Assembly: GCF_947499065.1 (NCBI RefSeq)
Contig: NZ_CANMMT010000003.1
Coordinates: 186,001 to 250,000, forward strand
Source of the DNA: an uncultured Tenacibaculum sp.
GTDB taxonomy: Bacteria > Bacteroidota > Bacteroidia > Flavobacteriales > Flavobacteriaceae
DNA: 64,000 bases
Direction of reading: 5' to 3'
Shown here: piece by piece, positions 53,755-63,700 of the stretch
Layout of the letters: each line of letters opens with the position of its first letter
How positions within the stretch are numbered: position 1 is the first letter of the stretch
Notes under the pieces: model-generated
Databases searched by the model: none
Told to the model about the DNA's origin: nothing
What the model saw: the letters and a program-made list of their open reading frames with translations, nothing else
Made by a program: the position numbers and the translations under genes

Positions 53755-55116
53755 ATGAATATACATTTTATAGCTATAGGAGGAAGTGCTATGCATAATT
53801 TAGCAATAGCATTACAACAAAAAGGATATCAAGTAACTGGGAGTGATGACACTATTCACGATCCGTCTAAGTCGCGTTTAGAAAAGAAAGGTTTGTTACC
53901 AGAAGAATTTGGGTGGTTTCCTGAAAAAATCTCTACAGATTTAGATGCTATAATTTTAGGGATGCATGCTAAGAAAGATAATCCAGAATTATTAAAAGCT
54001 CAAGAATTAGGAGTTAAAATATATTCGTATCCTGAATTTTTATATGAGCAATCAAAAAATAAAACTCGTGTTGTTATTGGGGGCTCTCATGGAAAAACTA
54101 CCATTACTTCAATGATTTTACATGTGTTAAATTATCACGATAGAGAAGTAGATTATATGGTAGGAGCTCAATTAGATGGGTTTGATACCATGGTAAAACT
54201 TACTGAAGAGAACGAGTTTATCGTTTTAGAAGGTGATGAGTATTTAAGTTCACCAATTGATATGCGTCCTAAGTTTCATTTGTATAAGCCAAATATTGCT
54301 TTGTTAAGTGGTATAGCTTGGGATCATATAAATGTGTTTCCAACTTTTGAAAATTATGTTGAGCAGTTTTCAATTTTTACCAATTCTCTTACCAATGGAG
54401 GAATCATGGTGTATAATGAAGAGGATGAAAATGTAAAAAGGGTCGTAGAGGAAAGTGAACATCCAATAAAAAAATATTCATATAAAACACCTCCGTACTT
54501 TATTGAAAATGGAACTACTTTTATAGAAACTGAAGAAGGTAATTTGCCTTTAGAAGTTTTTGGTGAGCATAATTTGCAAAATATAGCTGGAGCTAAATGG
54601 ATTTGCCAGCATATGGGAATTGAGGAAGATGAGTTTTATGAAGCGATTGAGAGTTTTAAAGGAGCAAGTAAACGTTTAGAGAAAATATCAGAAAATAGTT
54701 CTACAGTAATTTTTAAAGATTTTGCTCATAGTCCAAGTAAGGTAGAAGCGACTACAACTGCTGTTAAAAATCAATATAAAGATAGAACTTTATTGGCTTG
54801 TTTAGAATTACATACATACAGTAGCTTAAATGCTGAGTTCTTAGCAGAATATAAAGGAGCATTGGATAATGCTGATAAAGCTGTTGTCTTTTATTCGCCA
54901 CATGCTGTAAAAATTAAACAATTAGAAGAGGTAACAGAAGCACAAATAGCTAAAGCTTTTGAACGAGATGATTTAATCATTTATACAAAACCTCAAGAAT
55001 TTAAGGATTTCTTATTCAAACAAAATATAGAAAATACAGCTGTACTTTTAATGAGTTCAGGTAATTATGGAGGATTGGATTTTGAAGAGGTTAAGAATTT
55101 GATTATTTTGTGTTAA
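53755..55116 (+). CDS. mpl: Murein tripeptide ligase (UDP-MurNAc:L-Ala-gamma-D-Glu-meso-DAP ligase)
   Basis: 453 residues; recycles cell-wall tripeptide onto UDP-MurNAc in the cytoplasm. Motifs: MNIHFIAIGGSAMHNLAIAL (N-terminal Rossmann), TGSDDTIHDPSKSRLEKKGL, ATP loop GGSHGKTTITSMILHVLN, FIVLEGDEYLSSPIDMRPKF, EHNLQNIAGAKWICQHMG and DFAHSPSKVEATTTAVKNQY. The N-terminal GSDD and MRPKF motifs separate Mpl from MurC. Its last 14 bp overlap the end of the opposite-strand nucleotidyltransferase. Confidence 0.95.
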   Translation: MNIHFIAIGGSAMHNLAIALQQKGYQVTGSDDTIHDPSKSRLEKKGLLPEEFGWFPEKISTDLDAIILGMHAKKDNPELLKAQELGVKIYSYPEFLYEQSKNKTRVVIGGSHGKTTITSMILHVLNYHDREVDYMVGAQLDGFDTMVKLTEENEFIVLEGDEYLSSPIDMRPKFHLYKPNIALLSGIAWDHINVFPTFENYVEQFSIFTNSLTNGGIMVYNEEDENVKRVVEESEHPIKKYSYKTPPYFIENGTTFIETEEGNLPLEVFGEHNLQNIAGAKWICQHMGIEEDEFYEAIESFKGASKRLEKISENSSTVIFKDFAHSPSKVEATTTAVKNQYKDRTLLACLELHTYSSLNAEFLAEYKGALDNADKAVVFYSPHAVKIKQLEEVTEAQIAKAFERDDLIIYTKPQEFKDFLFKQNIENTAVLLMSSGNYGGLDFEEVKNLIILC

Positions 55117-56173
55117 AAAAGCGTTCTTTATACCAATTTTTATTGAAAAATTTTAAAATAAAAAAAGTAAAATACTCTTTTGTGGTAATAATTTGTTTAC
55201 TAATAATTAGTCCTCTATAAAAAGGTAGAATAGATGAAATTATTTTATTTCTAAATTTATTGTTTTTAAATACATTAGCAGTAAATTTTTTTGAAGAAAT
55301 AGTGTTATTATATTTTAAATTGGAATTAGTATTCAATAACAAACTACTTAAAGCAATATTGTCATTTAAAATATTAAAATGATATTTAAATGATAAATTA
55401 CTTTTTAGAGTATCTAATTTTTGTGAAAAAAGAAAAGTATCATATATGGTTCTTAAATTAATATTTCTATATAAGTAACCAAAATCATTTACTTGATTAG
55501 CAAGTATATTATAAGTGAATTTGTGGGGTAAAGCTAAAGAGGTATATTTTTCTTTATTTTGAATAATTTGGGAAGAGATGAGGTTATAGTTCAGATGATT
55601 TCGATGCTTTTTTCTTAGAAGTTCTCTATGAATTTCAACACCACAAATCTTAGTGTCATGAATTAATCTTGGATAATGACGTCCGTAAGATTTTGGAATT
55701 TTATTATCAAATACATAATATTTTTTTGATTGTAATATTTTAACAGTTTTTAAAATATCATTATTTACAATTAGTATATCAATATCTCCAGCCATTCTTT
55801 CTGCAATATCTTCATACAAACCTTCTAGTAAATTTCCTGTGCCTTTCAGAAAAATAGGAGTAATATTATTCGCTAATAACAAATCATTTATTTCCTTAGC
55901 TTGTGCTATTATTTGTTGGTTTCGTTCTCGGTTTAAATCAGTAATATGCTTCATATATTCTACCAAATCGTTTGGTAAATAATGAAGAAAGTTAGCACGT
56001 TTTAAATTACAATATAAGGCAGGAAATACATAATGTGAAGTACTTAATTTTACTACATTATCCCAATCAACATTTCCCGATTTTAATTCTTTCTCAATAA
56101 TCTCTTTGTTCTTAGTCTCATGTGTAATTGTTAGACACTTTCCAACAAAAAATAATGTTTCTTTATAAGTCAT
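55103..56173 (-). CDS. Nucleotidyltransferase-like protein (PF14907 type)
   Basis: 356 residues. LLANNITPIFLKGTGNLLEG, then IAERMAGDIDILIVNNDILK holds the G-x-D-x-D metal-binding triad of nucleotidyltransferases; SYGRHYPRLIHDTKICGVEI follows, as in the uncharacterised NTase family found in lasso- and other RiPP loci. ATG 56173 overlaps the kinase-like gene end by 11 bp, so the two are translationally coupled. Substrate unknown; modification of the nearby 55-residue peptides is my inference. Confidence 0.82.
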   Translation of the reverse strand: MTYKETLFFVGKCLTITHETKNKEIIEKELKSGNVDWDNVVKLSTSHYVFPALYCNLKRANFLHYLPNDLVEYMKHITDLNRERNQQIIAQAKEINDLLLANNITPIFLKGTGNLLEGLYEDIAERMAGDIDILIVNNDILKTVKILQSKKYYVFDNKIPKSYGRHYPRLIHDTKICGVEIHRELLRKKHRNHLNYNLISSQIIQNKEKYTSLALPHKFTYNILANQVNDFGYLYRNINLRTIYDTFLFSQKLDTLKSNLSFKYHFNILNDNIALSSLLLNTNSNLKYNNTISSKKFTANVFKNNKFRNKIISSILPFYRGLIISKQIITTKEYFTFFILKFFNKNWYKERFFNTK

Positions 56174-57272
56174 TGTTAAAGATTTTTGAAACCGTTTCTA
56201 TCATTTTGTTATTGTTTGAATACGTAAGTTGATAGCATGGGAGTTTAGAAAACCAGTTTAAAAAAACCTTTGCATTTTCAGTAATAGGAGATAACCAAGA
56301 ATCTGGTACTAATTTCTCAAAAGCATCAATTTTTGATATTTCTTTTAAAATTAAATCACTGTCCTGTTCATATTTTATGAAAATTAAAGCTTTACAAGGT
56401 AAATGAGCAGTGTAATTTGAATTATTAGGAGGTAAATAACGCACTATTTTATTTAACTTCTTGAAATGATATTCAGCAGATGTTTTTAATTCAGGGTAAA
56501 TAGGGAACAGAGTTTCTAAACTGTTCTTTTTTATAGAGATAGCAGAAGGGAAGCTATATACTTCTTGTTTTTTTGAGTCAATAGGAACAAAATCGTCTGC
56601 CAAACATGTAAAACCACTTGCTTGTAATAGGGCTAAAGAAGTACTTTTTCCATTTCCAGAATCACCTAAAAACAACATAGATTCTTTACCGTTACTAATT
56701 GCTGAAGCATGAAATACACCAAGCCATTCATCTTCAATTTTTTCATGGATATGTTCTACTATTTTCATAGAAAATTTTCCTTGAAAATAATGAACTTCAT
56801 TTATGTTCCAAGTATTAATTATTTCATTATTAATAGAAAAACTAATATAATCGTTATTGCTATATACTTTATAATGAAATTTAGCTTTTTGTTGATTTTG
56901 AGTTTCTAAATGAGCAAATTTTGGATGAACCAACGAAAGTTCAAAATCAGATAAATAATCAACTTGGATTATTATATCATTTATTAGGTAATGTTTTTGA
57001 AAATTGAACGATTTAGGTATTTCTATATCTTCAATGTTTTTAACCTCTTCTGCATTCGTTTTTAATAAGTTTTGTATATCCGAAACTAAGTTTTCTGCTT
57101 GTTGATAAGGAATATTTATAGAATTAAATATGTTGGTAACAATTAGAGTTTTGTCAACTTTATTATCTAATAAAGTTAAGATTTCAGTAACTAAAGGTTC
57201 AACAACAATATATTCATTGTTGTCTTGAAACCAAACTATCGATTTATTGTCTATTTTTTTATGTATAATCAT
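56163..57272 (-). CDS. PqqD-HPr-kinase-like protein
   Basis: 369 residues. Residues 1-80 resemble a PqqD-like peptide-recognition domain (WFQDNNEYIVVEPLVTEILT ... NLVSDIQNLLK). Residues about 170-369 are the HPr kinase/PEP-carboxykinase-like fold with P-loop SMLFLGDSGNGKSTSLALLQ and ASGFTCLADDFVPID (Walker B-like), and a later PCKALIFIKYE. Such PqqD-HprK proteins modify (phosphorylate) peptides in RiPP loci, e.g. paeninodin-type lasso peptides. Overlaps the NTase gene by 11 bp; the peptide genes lie upstream on the same strand. Confidence 0.82.
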   Translation of the reverse strand: MIIHKKIDNKSIVWFQDNNEYIVVEPLVTEILTLLDNKVDKTLIVTNIFNSINIPYQQAENLVSDIQNLLKTNAEEVKNIEDIEIPKSFNFQKHYLINDIIIQVDYLSDFELSLVHPKFAHLETQNQQKAKFHYKVYSNNDYISFSINNEIINTWNINEVHYFQGKFSMKIVEHIHEKIEDEWLGVFHASAISNGKESMLFLGDSGNGKSTSLALLQASGFTCLADDFVPIDSKKQEVYSFPSAISIKKNSLETLFPIYPELKTSAEYHFKKLNKIVRYLPPNNSNYTAHLPCKALIFIKYEQDSDLILKEISKIDAFEKLVPDSWLSPITENAKVFLNWFSKLPCYQLTYSNNNKMIETVSKIFNNDL

Positions 57273-57285
57273 GTGTTGTAAAAAT

Positions 57286-57316
57286 AATAAAACCCTGACT
57301 ATATCAGGGTTTTATT
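57286..57316. terminator. Terminator, perfect hairpin
   Basis: Thirteen-bp perfect stem AATAAAACCCTGA / TCAGGGTTTTATT, loop CTATA, between peptide A and the kinase-like gene. It may end the peptide transcript or attenuate read-through into the kinase gene. Confidence 0.75.
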
Positions 57317-57335
57317 ATTAAAAATGTTATTGAAT

Positions 57336-57503
57336 TTAAAAACCATCACCAGGGTCTTCTGGACTTTGAGCTTGTGCTTTTTGAGGATTCAATATCATAT
57401 AAGTTCCTAAAGCGGTTAAAGCAGTATATTTTCCATACTTACCTATTTTTTTTAATGCTTCTTTTCTAGATATATTGTTTGTATTCTTGTTTTGTTCTTT
57501 CAT
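57336..57503 (-). CDS. 55-residue peptide A, Tat-like leader and acidic tail
   Basis: MKEQNKNTNNISRKEALKKI, then GKYGKYTALTALGTYMILNP, QKAQAQ and the tail SPEDPGDGF. SRKEALKK resembles a twin-arginine motif (RK variant), a hydrophobic stretch follows, and AQA-Q looks like a signal-peptidase site; cleavage would free a ten-residue acidic peptide QSPEDPGDGF. It starts 22 bp after the big T9SS cargo gene and is followed by a terminator and the PqqD-HprK gene. Peptide B at 60528 is identical except for N9D, while the two genes differ at ten bases. Function unknown. Confidence 0.8.
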   Translation of the reverse strand: MKEQNKNTNNISRKEALKKIGKYGKYTALTALGTYMILNPQKAQAQSPEDPGDGF

Positions 57504-57525
57504 AATCTCAAAAATTAGACGGGGT

Positions 57526-60381
57526 TTATTCTAAAATGATTTTCTTGTTAGTTTTTCCTATTTCTGAGTTAATTTCAAAAATGTAAATACCTTTAGCTAA
57601 AGAAGGAATTGTGATTGAAGATATTCCGTTAGATAAAAATGTTTTTTGAAAAACTTTCTTTCCTAGAATAGAATAAACATTTAAAGAAGCATTTTTGGCT
57701 TGTAAACCAGCAATGGTTATAGTGTTAGTATTTGATTTGTACATGCTAACGTCTTCAATAGAACTATTTTCAGCTACAGTTTTTAAAGTAGTAGTGTGTA
57801 TATAGAATCTACCAATACCATCCAGGTTTTTGTCTAAAGTAACTTTGTAATTATTTTCTGATAGATTGATAAATTTATTATCAATTCGATCTTCCAAAAA
57901 TACTTTTAGACCATTAGGTAAGTTTTTAGCATTAATTAAAAACTCTATTTCTTTTCCTGAATCAGCTTTAAGTCCTAAAGGAACAACTGTTTTTTCTATA
58001 TCACTTAAAGGTAACGACTGTATGGCTAGGTTTCTTCCATTATTGTTACTAACTAATTGAGAGTACAATGTGAATTTAGAAGAAGTTCCGCCAAATATAG
58101 AACCATCATAACCATTATCAAATCCTTTAGAAGCTCCATTAATATAATAGATGTTAGTTGATTTTGAAGATTTGCCTTCATTCACAATTACAGATATTTC
58201 AGTTCTTGAACTTTTTTGAAAAGTATCAGTTGTTTGATGACTTTGATTTGCAGTATTAAAAGTTACATCGGTATTAGAACCTGCACTAACAAAGAAAGCT
58301 TGACCAGGCGCTATTTGGAAACTTCCGTGTGTACCAAACATTCTTACGTCATAGCTACTAGTAGCTTCATTCCACATCCAAACTGTTTGTTCAGATAAAT
58401 TACCAACATTATCAGTAAGAAAGGTACCTAAATTAATGTAAGATGTAAATGGATTTCCAACTAAGTTAAAATTGTTGGTTGCTTGAGTAACTCCGTAATT
58501 AATATTATTAGAGTTAATAGTTCCTGTGAATTTTAAATCGCCTACAGAAGCTAGTTTAGCGGATAAACCTTGACCAGAGGAAATAGTTCCAGTTGAGGTA
58601 TTTGTGTAATAATTCCATGCAGTTCCATCATTTTTATAAGGAGCAATTCCTATTCTTCCTCCACCAGAACCATTAGCAAAAGTGTTATTTGTTCTTAAAT
58701 CGAGAACACTTTCTCCTGAAACTGGGGATGCAACTAAATACCAGTTTGTGGTTGGTAAATTTCTTTTGTAAGTAGCACTTCCTGTAAATGCTGCATTAGC
58801 TATTAAAGAAGCTCCAGATTCTATTATAATAGAGTTAACAGTAGTTGCTGAAGAAATCGTAGGGTAGTTGGTTAATCCAGCAGGAATAACTACATCTGCA
58901 CTATTAGAAGGAACAGCTCCTCCTAACCAGTTTGTTGTTATATTCCAGTTATTATCGGTAATACCAGTCCATTTAATAGTTGAAGCAAATGAAGTGTTAT
59001 CTGTATTGTCTCTACCTGGAGAAAATAAAACAGGATTGCTAACAATAGTAGAATGATTTACAAAAGAACCAGTAAAGTCAACATTTCTAGCAATAGATTG
59101 GTTACTTCCTGCTGCGCCATATACTTCGGTTAAAATTATAGTGCCTGATTCATTTTTGATTGTAACTGTATCTCCACTGTTATTTAAACCTAAAGCATTT
59201 GTACTTGCTAATTGAACTAAACCAGGAACAGTTACTAAAGTACCTCCACCAAAAACAACAATAGCTTCGTTTGCAGGGATAATAGTTCCGTTAGGGAAGG
59301 TATGTCTGTCGCTAGCTCCATCGGCTAAAATCCATCCAGAAATATCTAAGCTAGATCCACTTATATTGTATATTTCAACAAACTCGTCTTGAGATGTATT
59401 TACTGTTCCGTCTCCATTAGCGTCACCGTTTGTAGAATCTGGATCAGCATGAATTTCATTAATCACAATTGGTACATCATCATCGGTAATAGTTACAGTA
59501 TGTTGAGAAGTAGTTATGTCGGCTGTACCAGAAGTAACAGCAATATTTAAAATAACAGTCTCACTTAAGTAATCAGCATCGTTATTAATGTCTAAAGAAA
59601 TGTTTTGACTTCCATTACCAGTAAAATTTAAAGAGCTAGTATTTAAAGTATAATCTGCTGCAGCTGCTGTACTACTACCATCAATTGTTACACTTAGGGT
59701 TACGTTAGCGTTAAAGCTTGCAAGAGTAACTGGGATTAATGTGTTAACTGTAGCATTTGTTTCATTAACCGAACTAGTAGAATTATCAAAGTTAACAGTT
59801 TGGTTAGCTGCATTTGTAACTGTGAAGGAAGATATTGAATAGCCATCTCCGCTACCATTTTCACTAAATTCAAATCCAACTTGAATAGAATTGTTTCCAG
59901 ATACGTCTAAACTACTAATACTATAGTTTACCGGATCTCCATTTGAAGTTGCACCAATTGCAGTTTCAACTCTAGTTCCTCCGTCTAAAATATAAAAATA
60001 TGTAAAATTATCATCATTAGCACCAGTGTTAGAGCCAATAGCAGAAATGTTTATAGTTGAAATAGCAGATATGTCTATTGATTGACTAGTAAATATACCT
60101 TGTCCTCCCCAGTCATTACTTACTAAGGCACCTCCACTAACTTTAAAAGAGTTTGCGGTGCCATCTGTATTAGGAGTTGTGGTATAAGATAAAGACCATT
60201 GATTAGGTGCGGTACCAAATGGGCCTACAGTAGTAGCTCCTGCAGCAGGAGGGCTGGCACTAGTATGGTCGGCAAAACCATCATTATCATTAGAAAAATC
60301 AGCGCTATAAATTTGAGCTGAAGAAATTGTGGGGATAAAAATTGATAATAGAAATATTATCAAAAAGTAATTTTTTCTCAT
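57526..60381 (-). CDS. T9SS-secreted lamin-tail-domain protein with type A sorting domain
   Basis: 951 residues. Signal peptide (MRKNYFLIIFLLSIFIPTIS), N-terminal beta domain, a Calx-beta-like domain (about 195-300, ending DADYLSETVILNIAVTSGTA), a lamin-tail (LTD) domain (VIVNEIHADPDSTNGDANGD, DEFVEIYNISGSSLDISGWI), beta domains with SATTVNSIIIESGASLIANA, and a T9SS type A sorting domain (KSNTNTITIAGLQAKNASLN; IYIFEINSEIGKTNKKIILE). The C-terminal half is clearly homologous to the neighbour at 60715. LTD proteins are typical surface nucleases/adhesins. Peptide A follows. Confidence 0.92.
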   Translation of the reverse strand: MRKNYFLIIFLLSIFIPTISSAQIYSADFSNDNDGFADHTSASPPAAGATTVGPFGTAPNQWSLSYTTTPNTDGTANSFKVSGGALVSNDWGGQGIFTSQSIDISAISTINISAIGSNTGANDDNFTYFYILDGGTRVETAIGATSNGDPVNYSISSLDVSGNNSIQVGFEFSENGSGDGYSISSFTVTNAANQTVNFDNSTSSVNETNATVNTLIPVTLASFNANVTLSVTIDGSSTAAAADYTLNTSSLNFTGNGSQNISLDINNDADYLSETVILNIAVTSGTADITTSQHTVTITDDDVPIVINEIHADPDSTNGDANGDGTVNTSQDEFVEIYNISGSSLDISGWILADGASDRHTFPNGTIIPANEAIVVFGGGTLVTVPGLVQLASTNALGLNNSGDTVTIKNESGTIILTEVYGAAGSNQSIARNVDFTGSFVNHSTIVSNPVLFSPGRDNTDNTSFASTIKWTGITDNNWNITTNWLGGAVPSNSADVVIPAGLTNYPTISSATTVNSIIIESGASLIANAAFTGSATYKRNLPTTNWYLVASPVSGESVLDLRTNNTFANGSGGGRIGIAPYKNDGTAWNYYTNTSTGTISSGQGLSAKLASVGDLKFTGTINSNNINYGVTQATNNFNLVGNPFTSYINLGTFLTDNVGNLSEQTVWMWNEATSSYDVRMFGTHGSFQIAPGQAFFVSAGSNTDVTFNTANQSHQTTDTFQKSSRTEISVIVNEGKSSKSTNIYYINGASKGFDNGYDGSIFGGTSSKFTLYSQLVSNNNGRNLAIQSLPLSDIEKTVVPLGLKADSGKEIEFLINAKNLPNGLKVFLEDRIDNKFINLSENNYKVTLDKNLDGIGRFYIHTTTLKTVAENSSIEDVSMYKSNTNTITIAGLQAKNASLNVYSILGKKVFQKTFLSNGISSITIPSLAKGIYIFEINSEIGKTNKKIILE

Positions 60382-60476
60382 TATATAGTTTTTATGGTGT
60401 TCTGAATTAGTAAGTTATAAAAAATATGCTTTAAATGAGAGCTTGTTTTAAAATGTTAACAATTTGTTAAAGAAAT

Positions 60477-60510
60477 AAAAAGGCTTCAATAATACATTGA
60501 AGCCTTTTTT
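60477..60510. terminator. Terminator after peptide B
   Basis: Perfect stem AAAAAGGCTTCAAT / ATTGAAGCCTTTTT with loop AATAC; T-rich on both sides so it may work in both directions. It lies 18 bp after the peptide B stop on the minus strand. Confidence 0.85.
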
Positions 60511-60527
60511 AAAATTATAATATTTAA

Positions 60528-60695
60528 TTAAAACCCATCACCAGGATCTTCTGGACTTTGAGCTTGCGCTTTTTGAGGGTTTAATATCATATAAGTTCCC
60601 AAAGCAGTTAAAGCAGTATATTTTCCATACTTACCTATTTTTTTTAATGCTTCTTTTCTTGATATATTATCTGTATTCTTGTTTTGTTCTTTCAT
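60528..60695 (-). CDS. 55-residue peptide B, near-identical to peptide A
   Basis: Same 55 residues as peptide A except N9D. Comparing the genes: ten differences, eight of them silent and two in codon 9, so selection has kept the protein sequence. ATG 60695 is 20 bp after the stop of the 60715 T9SS cargo gene, the same arrangement as peptide A with its own cargo. No PqqD-HprK gene follows this copy; the one at 56163 would have to serve both. Confidence 0.8.
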   Translation of the reverse strand: MKEQNKNTDNISRKEALKKIGKYGKYTALTALGTYMILNPQKAQAQSPEDPGDGF

Positions 60696-60714
60696 AATTA
60701 AAATGTGAAGGGGG

Positions 60715-63700
60715 TTATTCTAAAATAATTTTCTTAGACATATTACCTAAATCAGAGTTTAGTTTAACGATATAAACTCCTGAAGCTAAAACTGGTAATG
60801 TAATTCTACTTACTCCATTAGAGTTAATATTTGTATTAACTATTTCTTTACCAAGTATAGAGTATACTTTGATATTGGCTTTAGCTCGTAAACCAGCTAC
60901 AGTAATTTCTTGTACATCAGATTTGTACATGCTTACATTTTCAAGAGAAGTGCTAGGTGTGTTTAACTTTTGAGCCGTAGTATGTATGTAAAATTGTCCA
61001 ATTCCTTTAGTGGCATTTGTTAAGCTTACCGTATGTTCTCCTTCAGAAAGATTAATAAATTTATTATTGATTCGATCCTCTAAAAAGATTTGAGTATCAG
61101 AAGGTAGGTTTTGTGAATTTATAGAGAATGTAATTTCTTTATCTCCATCACTGATAAGCCCTACAGGAATAACAATCTTCTCTATATCCGAATTAGGTAA
61201 AGTTTGAATTGCTAACTTTTTTCCTTCATTATCATTTAATAATTCTGTAAATACAGCAAATTTATGATTTACTCCTCCATACATTTTAGAGTCATATCCA
61301 TTGTCAAACCCTTTTGTTTTTCCATCTATAAAGAACACTTTAGTAGATTTTTTGTTTTTTCCTTCAGAAACAAATAATTCAAAAGAAGTCTTTGGTGCTT
61401 GTTTCATAAAGGTATCAGAACCTTGGTGACTTTGATTTGCTGTAGCGAAAGTAACATTACCAGAACCACTTGCTTCTACAAAGAATCCTTGGGCTGGAGC
61501 TATTTGAATTGGACTCACAGCATTATAAGTTACATATTGCGAACCATCCCATAGCCAAACTGTTTCTTCACTTAATAATCCTGTGTTTGCAACAGCAAAA
61601 GTACTTGAGTTAACAAAAGACGTATATGGATTACCAATTAAATTAAAGTTGTTTCTGCTACCTGTAGCAATAGGGAAGCTTATATTAGAAGTATTTAAAC
61701 TTCCAGTAATTGAAACATCTCCAGAAGCAGCTAATTTCATAGATACACCAGCTCCTGATACTAAAGGACCAGTAGTTGCATTGGTAGCATAAACCCATGG
61801 AGTAGGACCGTTATTTGTAAATGCACCAATACCAATGTTACTTCCAGAACCAGTTGCAAAAGTATGATTAGCAATTGCATCTTGTTGTGTTTCTCCTGAA
61901 ACAGGAGCAGATACCAAATACCAGTTGGTAGTTGGTAAGTTTCTTGAATACGTTGTTGTACCAGTAACAGAAGCATTGGCTATTAATGAAGCTCCTGAAG
62001 CAATATTTATAGAGTTAACTGTTACAGATGATGAGATTGTTGGGTAATTTGTAATTCCATTTGGAATAGTTACATTTGAAGTAGCGACAGGAACTGAATT
62101 TGTATTCCAGTTAGAAGCTGTATTCCAAGAGTTGTTTGTTGCTCCAGTCCATGTAATGGCTGAAGTTTCTGTAATTGTAGGCACATCTATATAGCTAGAA
62201 GTATTTCCAGCATCATCTTCTGCTTGTACTACAAAATTGTTGATGCTATTTTGAGTTAAATTAACATTAAAGCTCCAAGCATTTCCACTAACTGTAGCTG
62301 AACCTAATGAAACTGAGTTATCAGCAGTTCCATCGTTGTTAGCGTCCACATAAGCATGTACGATAACTCCATTTTCGGCATGTGAACCAGAAATTGTTTG
62401 TGTATCAGCGTTTATTGTTACAGCTCCGGAAGGAGTTGTTACTATTGGATTTGCAGGACTAGTTGAATCTTCTGTAATTGTAGGTATATCAACATCGCTA
62501 GATGTATTTCCAGTGCTATCTTCCGCTCGTACCACAAAATTGTTAGCAGTATCAGTGGTTAAGTTTACATTAAAGCTCCAAGCATTACCACTAACTGTAG
62601 CAGAACCTAAAGAAGTAGTATTATCAGCAGTTCCATCGTTATTAGCATCGGCATATGCATGTACGGTGACACCATTTTCGGTATGTGAACCAGAAATTGT
62701 TTGTGTTGCTGCGTTTACAGTAATAGCTCCAGAAGGAGTAGTTACTATTGGATTTGCAGGACTTGTCGAATCTTCTGTAATTGTAGGTACATCTACATCG
62801 CTAGAAGTATTTCCAGCACTATCTTCCGCTTGTACCACAAAATTGTTAGGAGTGTCAGCAGTTAAGTTTACAGAGAAGCTCCAAGCGTTTCCACTAACAG
62901 TAGCAGAGCCTAAAGAAGTAGTATTATCAGCAGTTCCATCATTGTTAGCATCGGCATATGCATGTACGATGACACCATTTTCGGTAAGTGTCCCAGAAAT
63001 TGTTTGTGTTGCTGCGTTTACAGTAATAGCTCCAGAAGGAGTAATTACTATTGGATTTGCAGGACTAGTTGAATCTTCTGTAATTGTAGGTGCATCTACA
63101 TCACTAGAAGTATTTCCAGCACTATCTTCCGCTTGTACCACAAAATTGTTAGCAGTGTCAGCAGTTAAGTTTACAGAGAAGCTCCAAGCATTTCCACTAA
63201 CAGTAGCAGAGCCTAAAGAAGTAGTATTGTCAGCAGTTCCATCGTTATTAGTATCGGCATATGCATGTACGGTGACACCGTTTTCAGTAAGTGTCCCAGA
63301 AATTGTTTGTGTTGCTGCGTTTACAGTAATAGCTCCAGAAGGAGTAGTTACTATTGGATTGGCAGGGCTTGTTGAGTCTTCTGTAATTGTAGGTACATCT
63401 ACATCGCTAGAAGTATTTCCAGCACTATCTTCCGCTTGTACCACAAAATTGTTAGCAGTGTCAGCAGTTAAGTTTACAGATAAGCTCCAAGTATTTCCAC
63501 TAACTGTTGCAGAACCTAAAGAAGCAGTATTATCAGCAGTTCCATCGTTATTAGCATCGGCATATGCATGTACGGTGACACCGTTTTCAGTAAGTGTTCC
63601 AGAAATTGTTTGTGTTGCTGCGTTTACAGTAATAGCTCCAGAAGGAGTAGTTACTATTGGATTGGCAGGACTTGTTGAGTCTTCTGTAATTGTAGGTACG

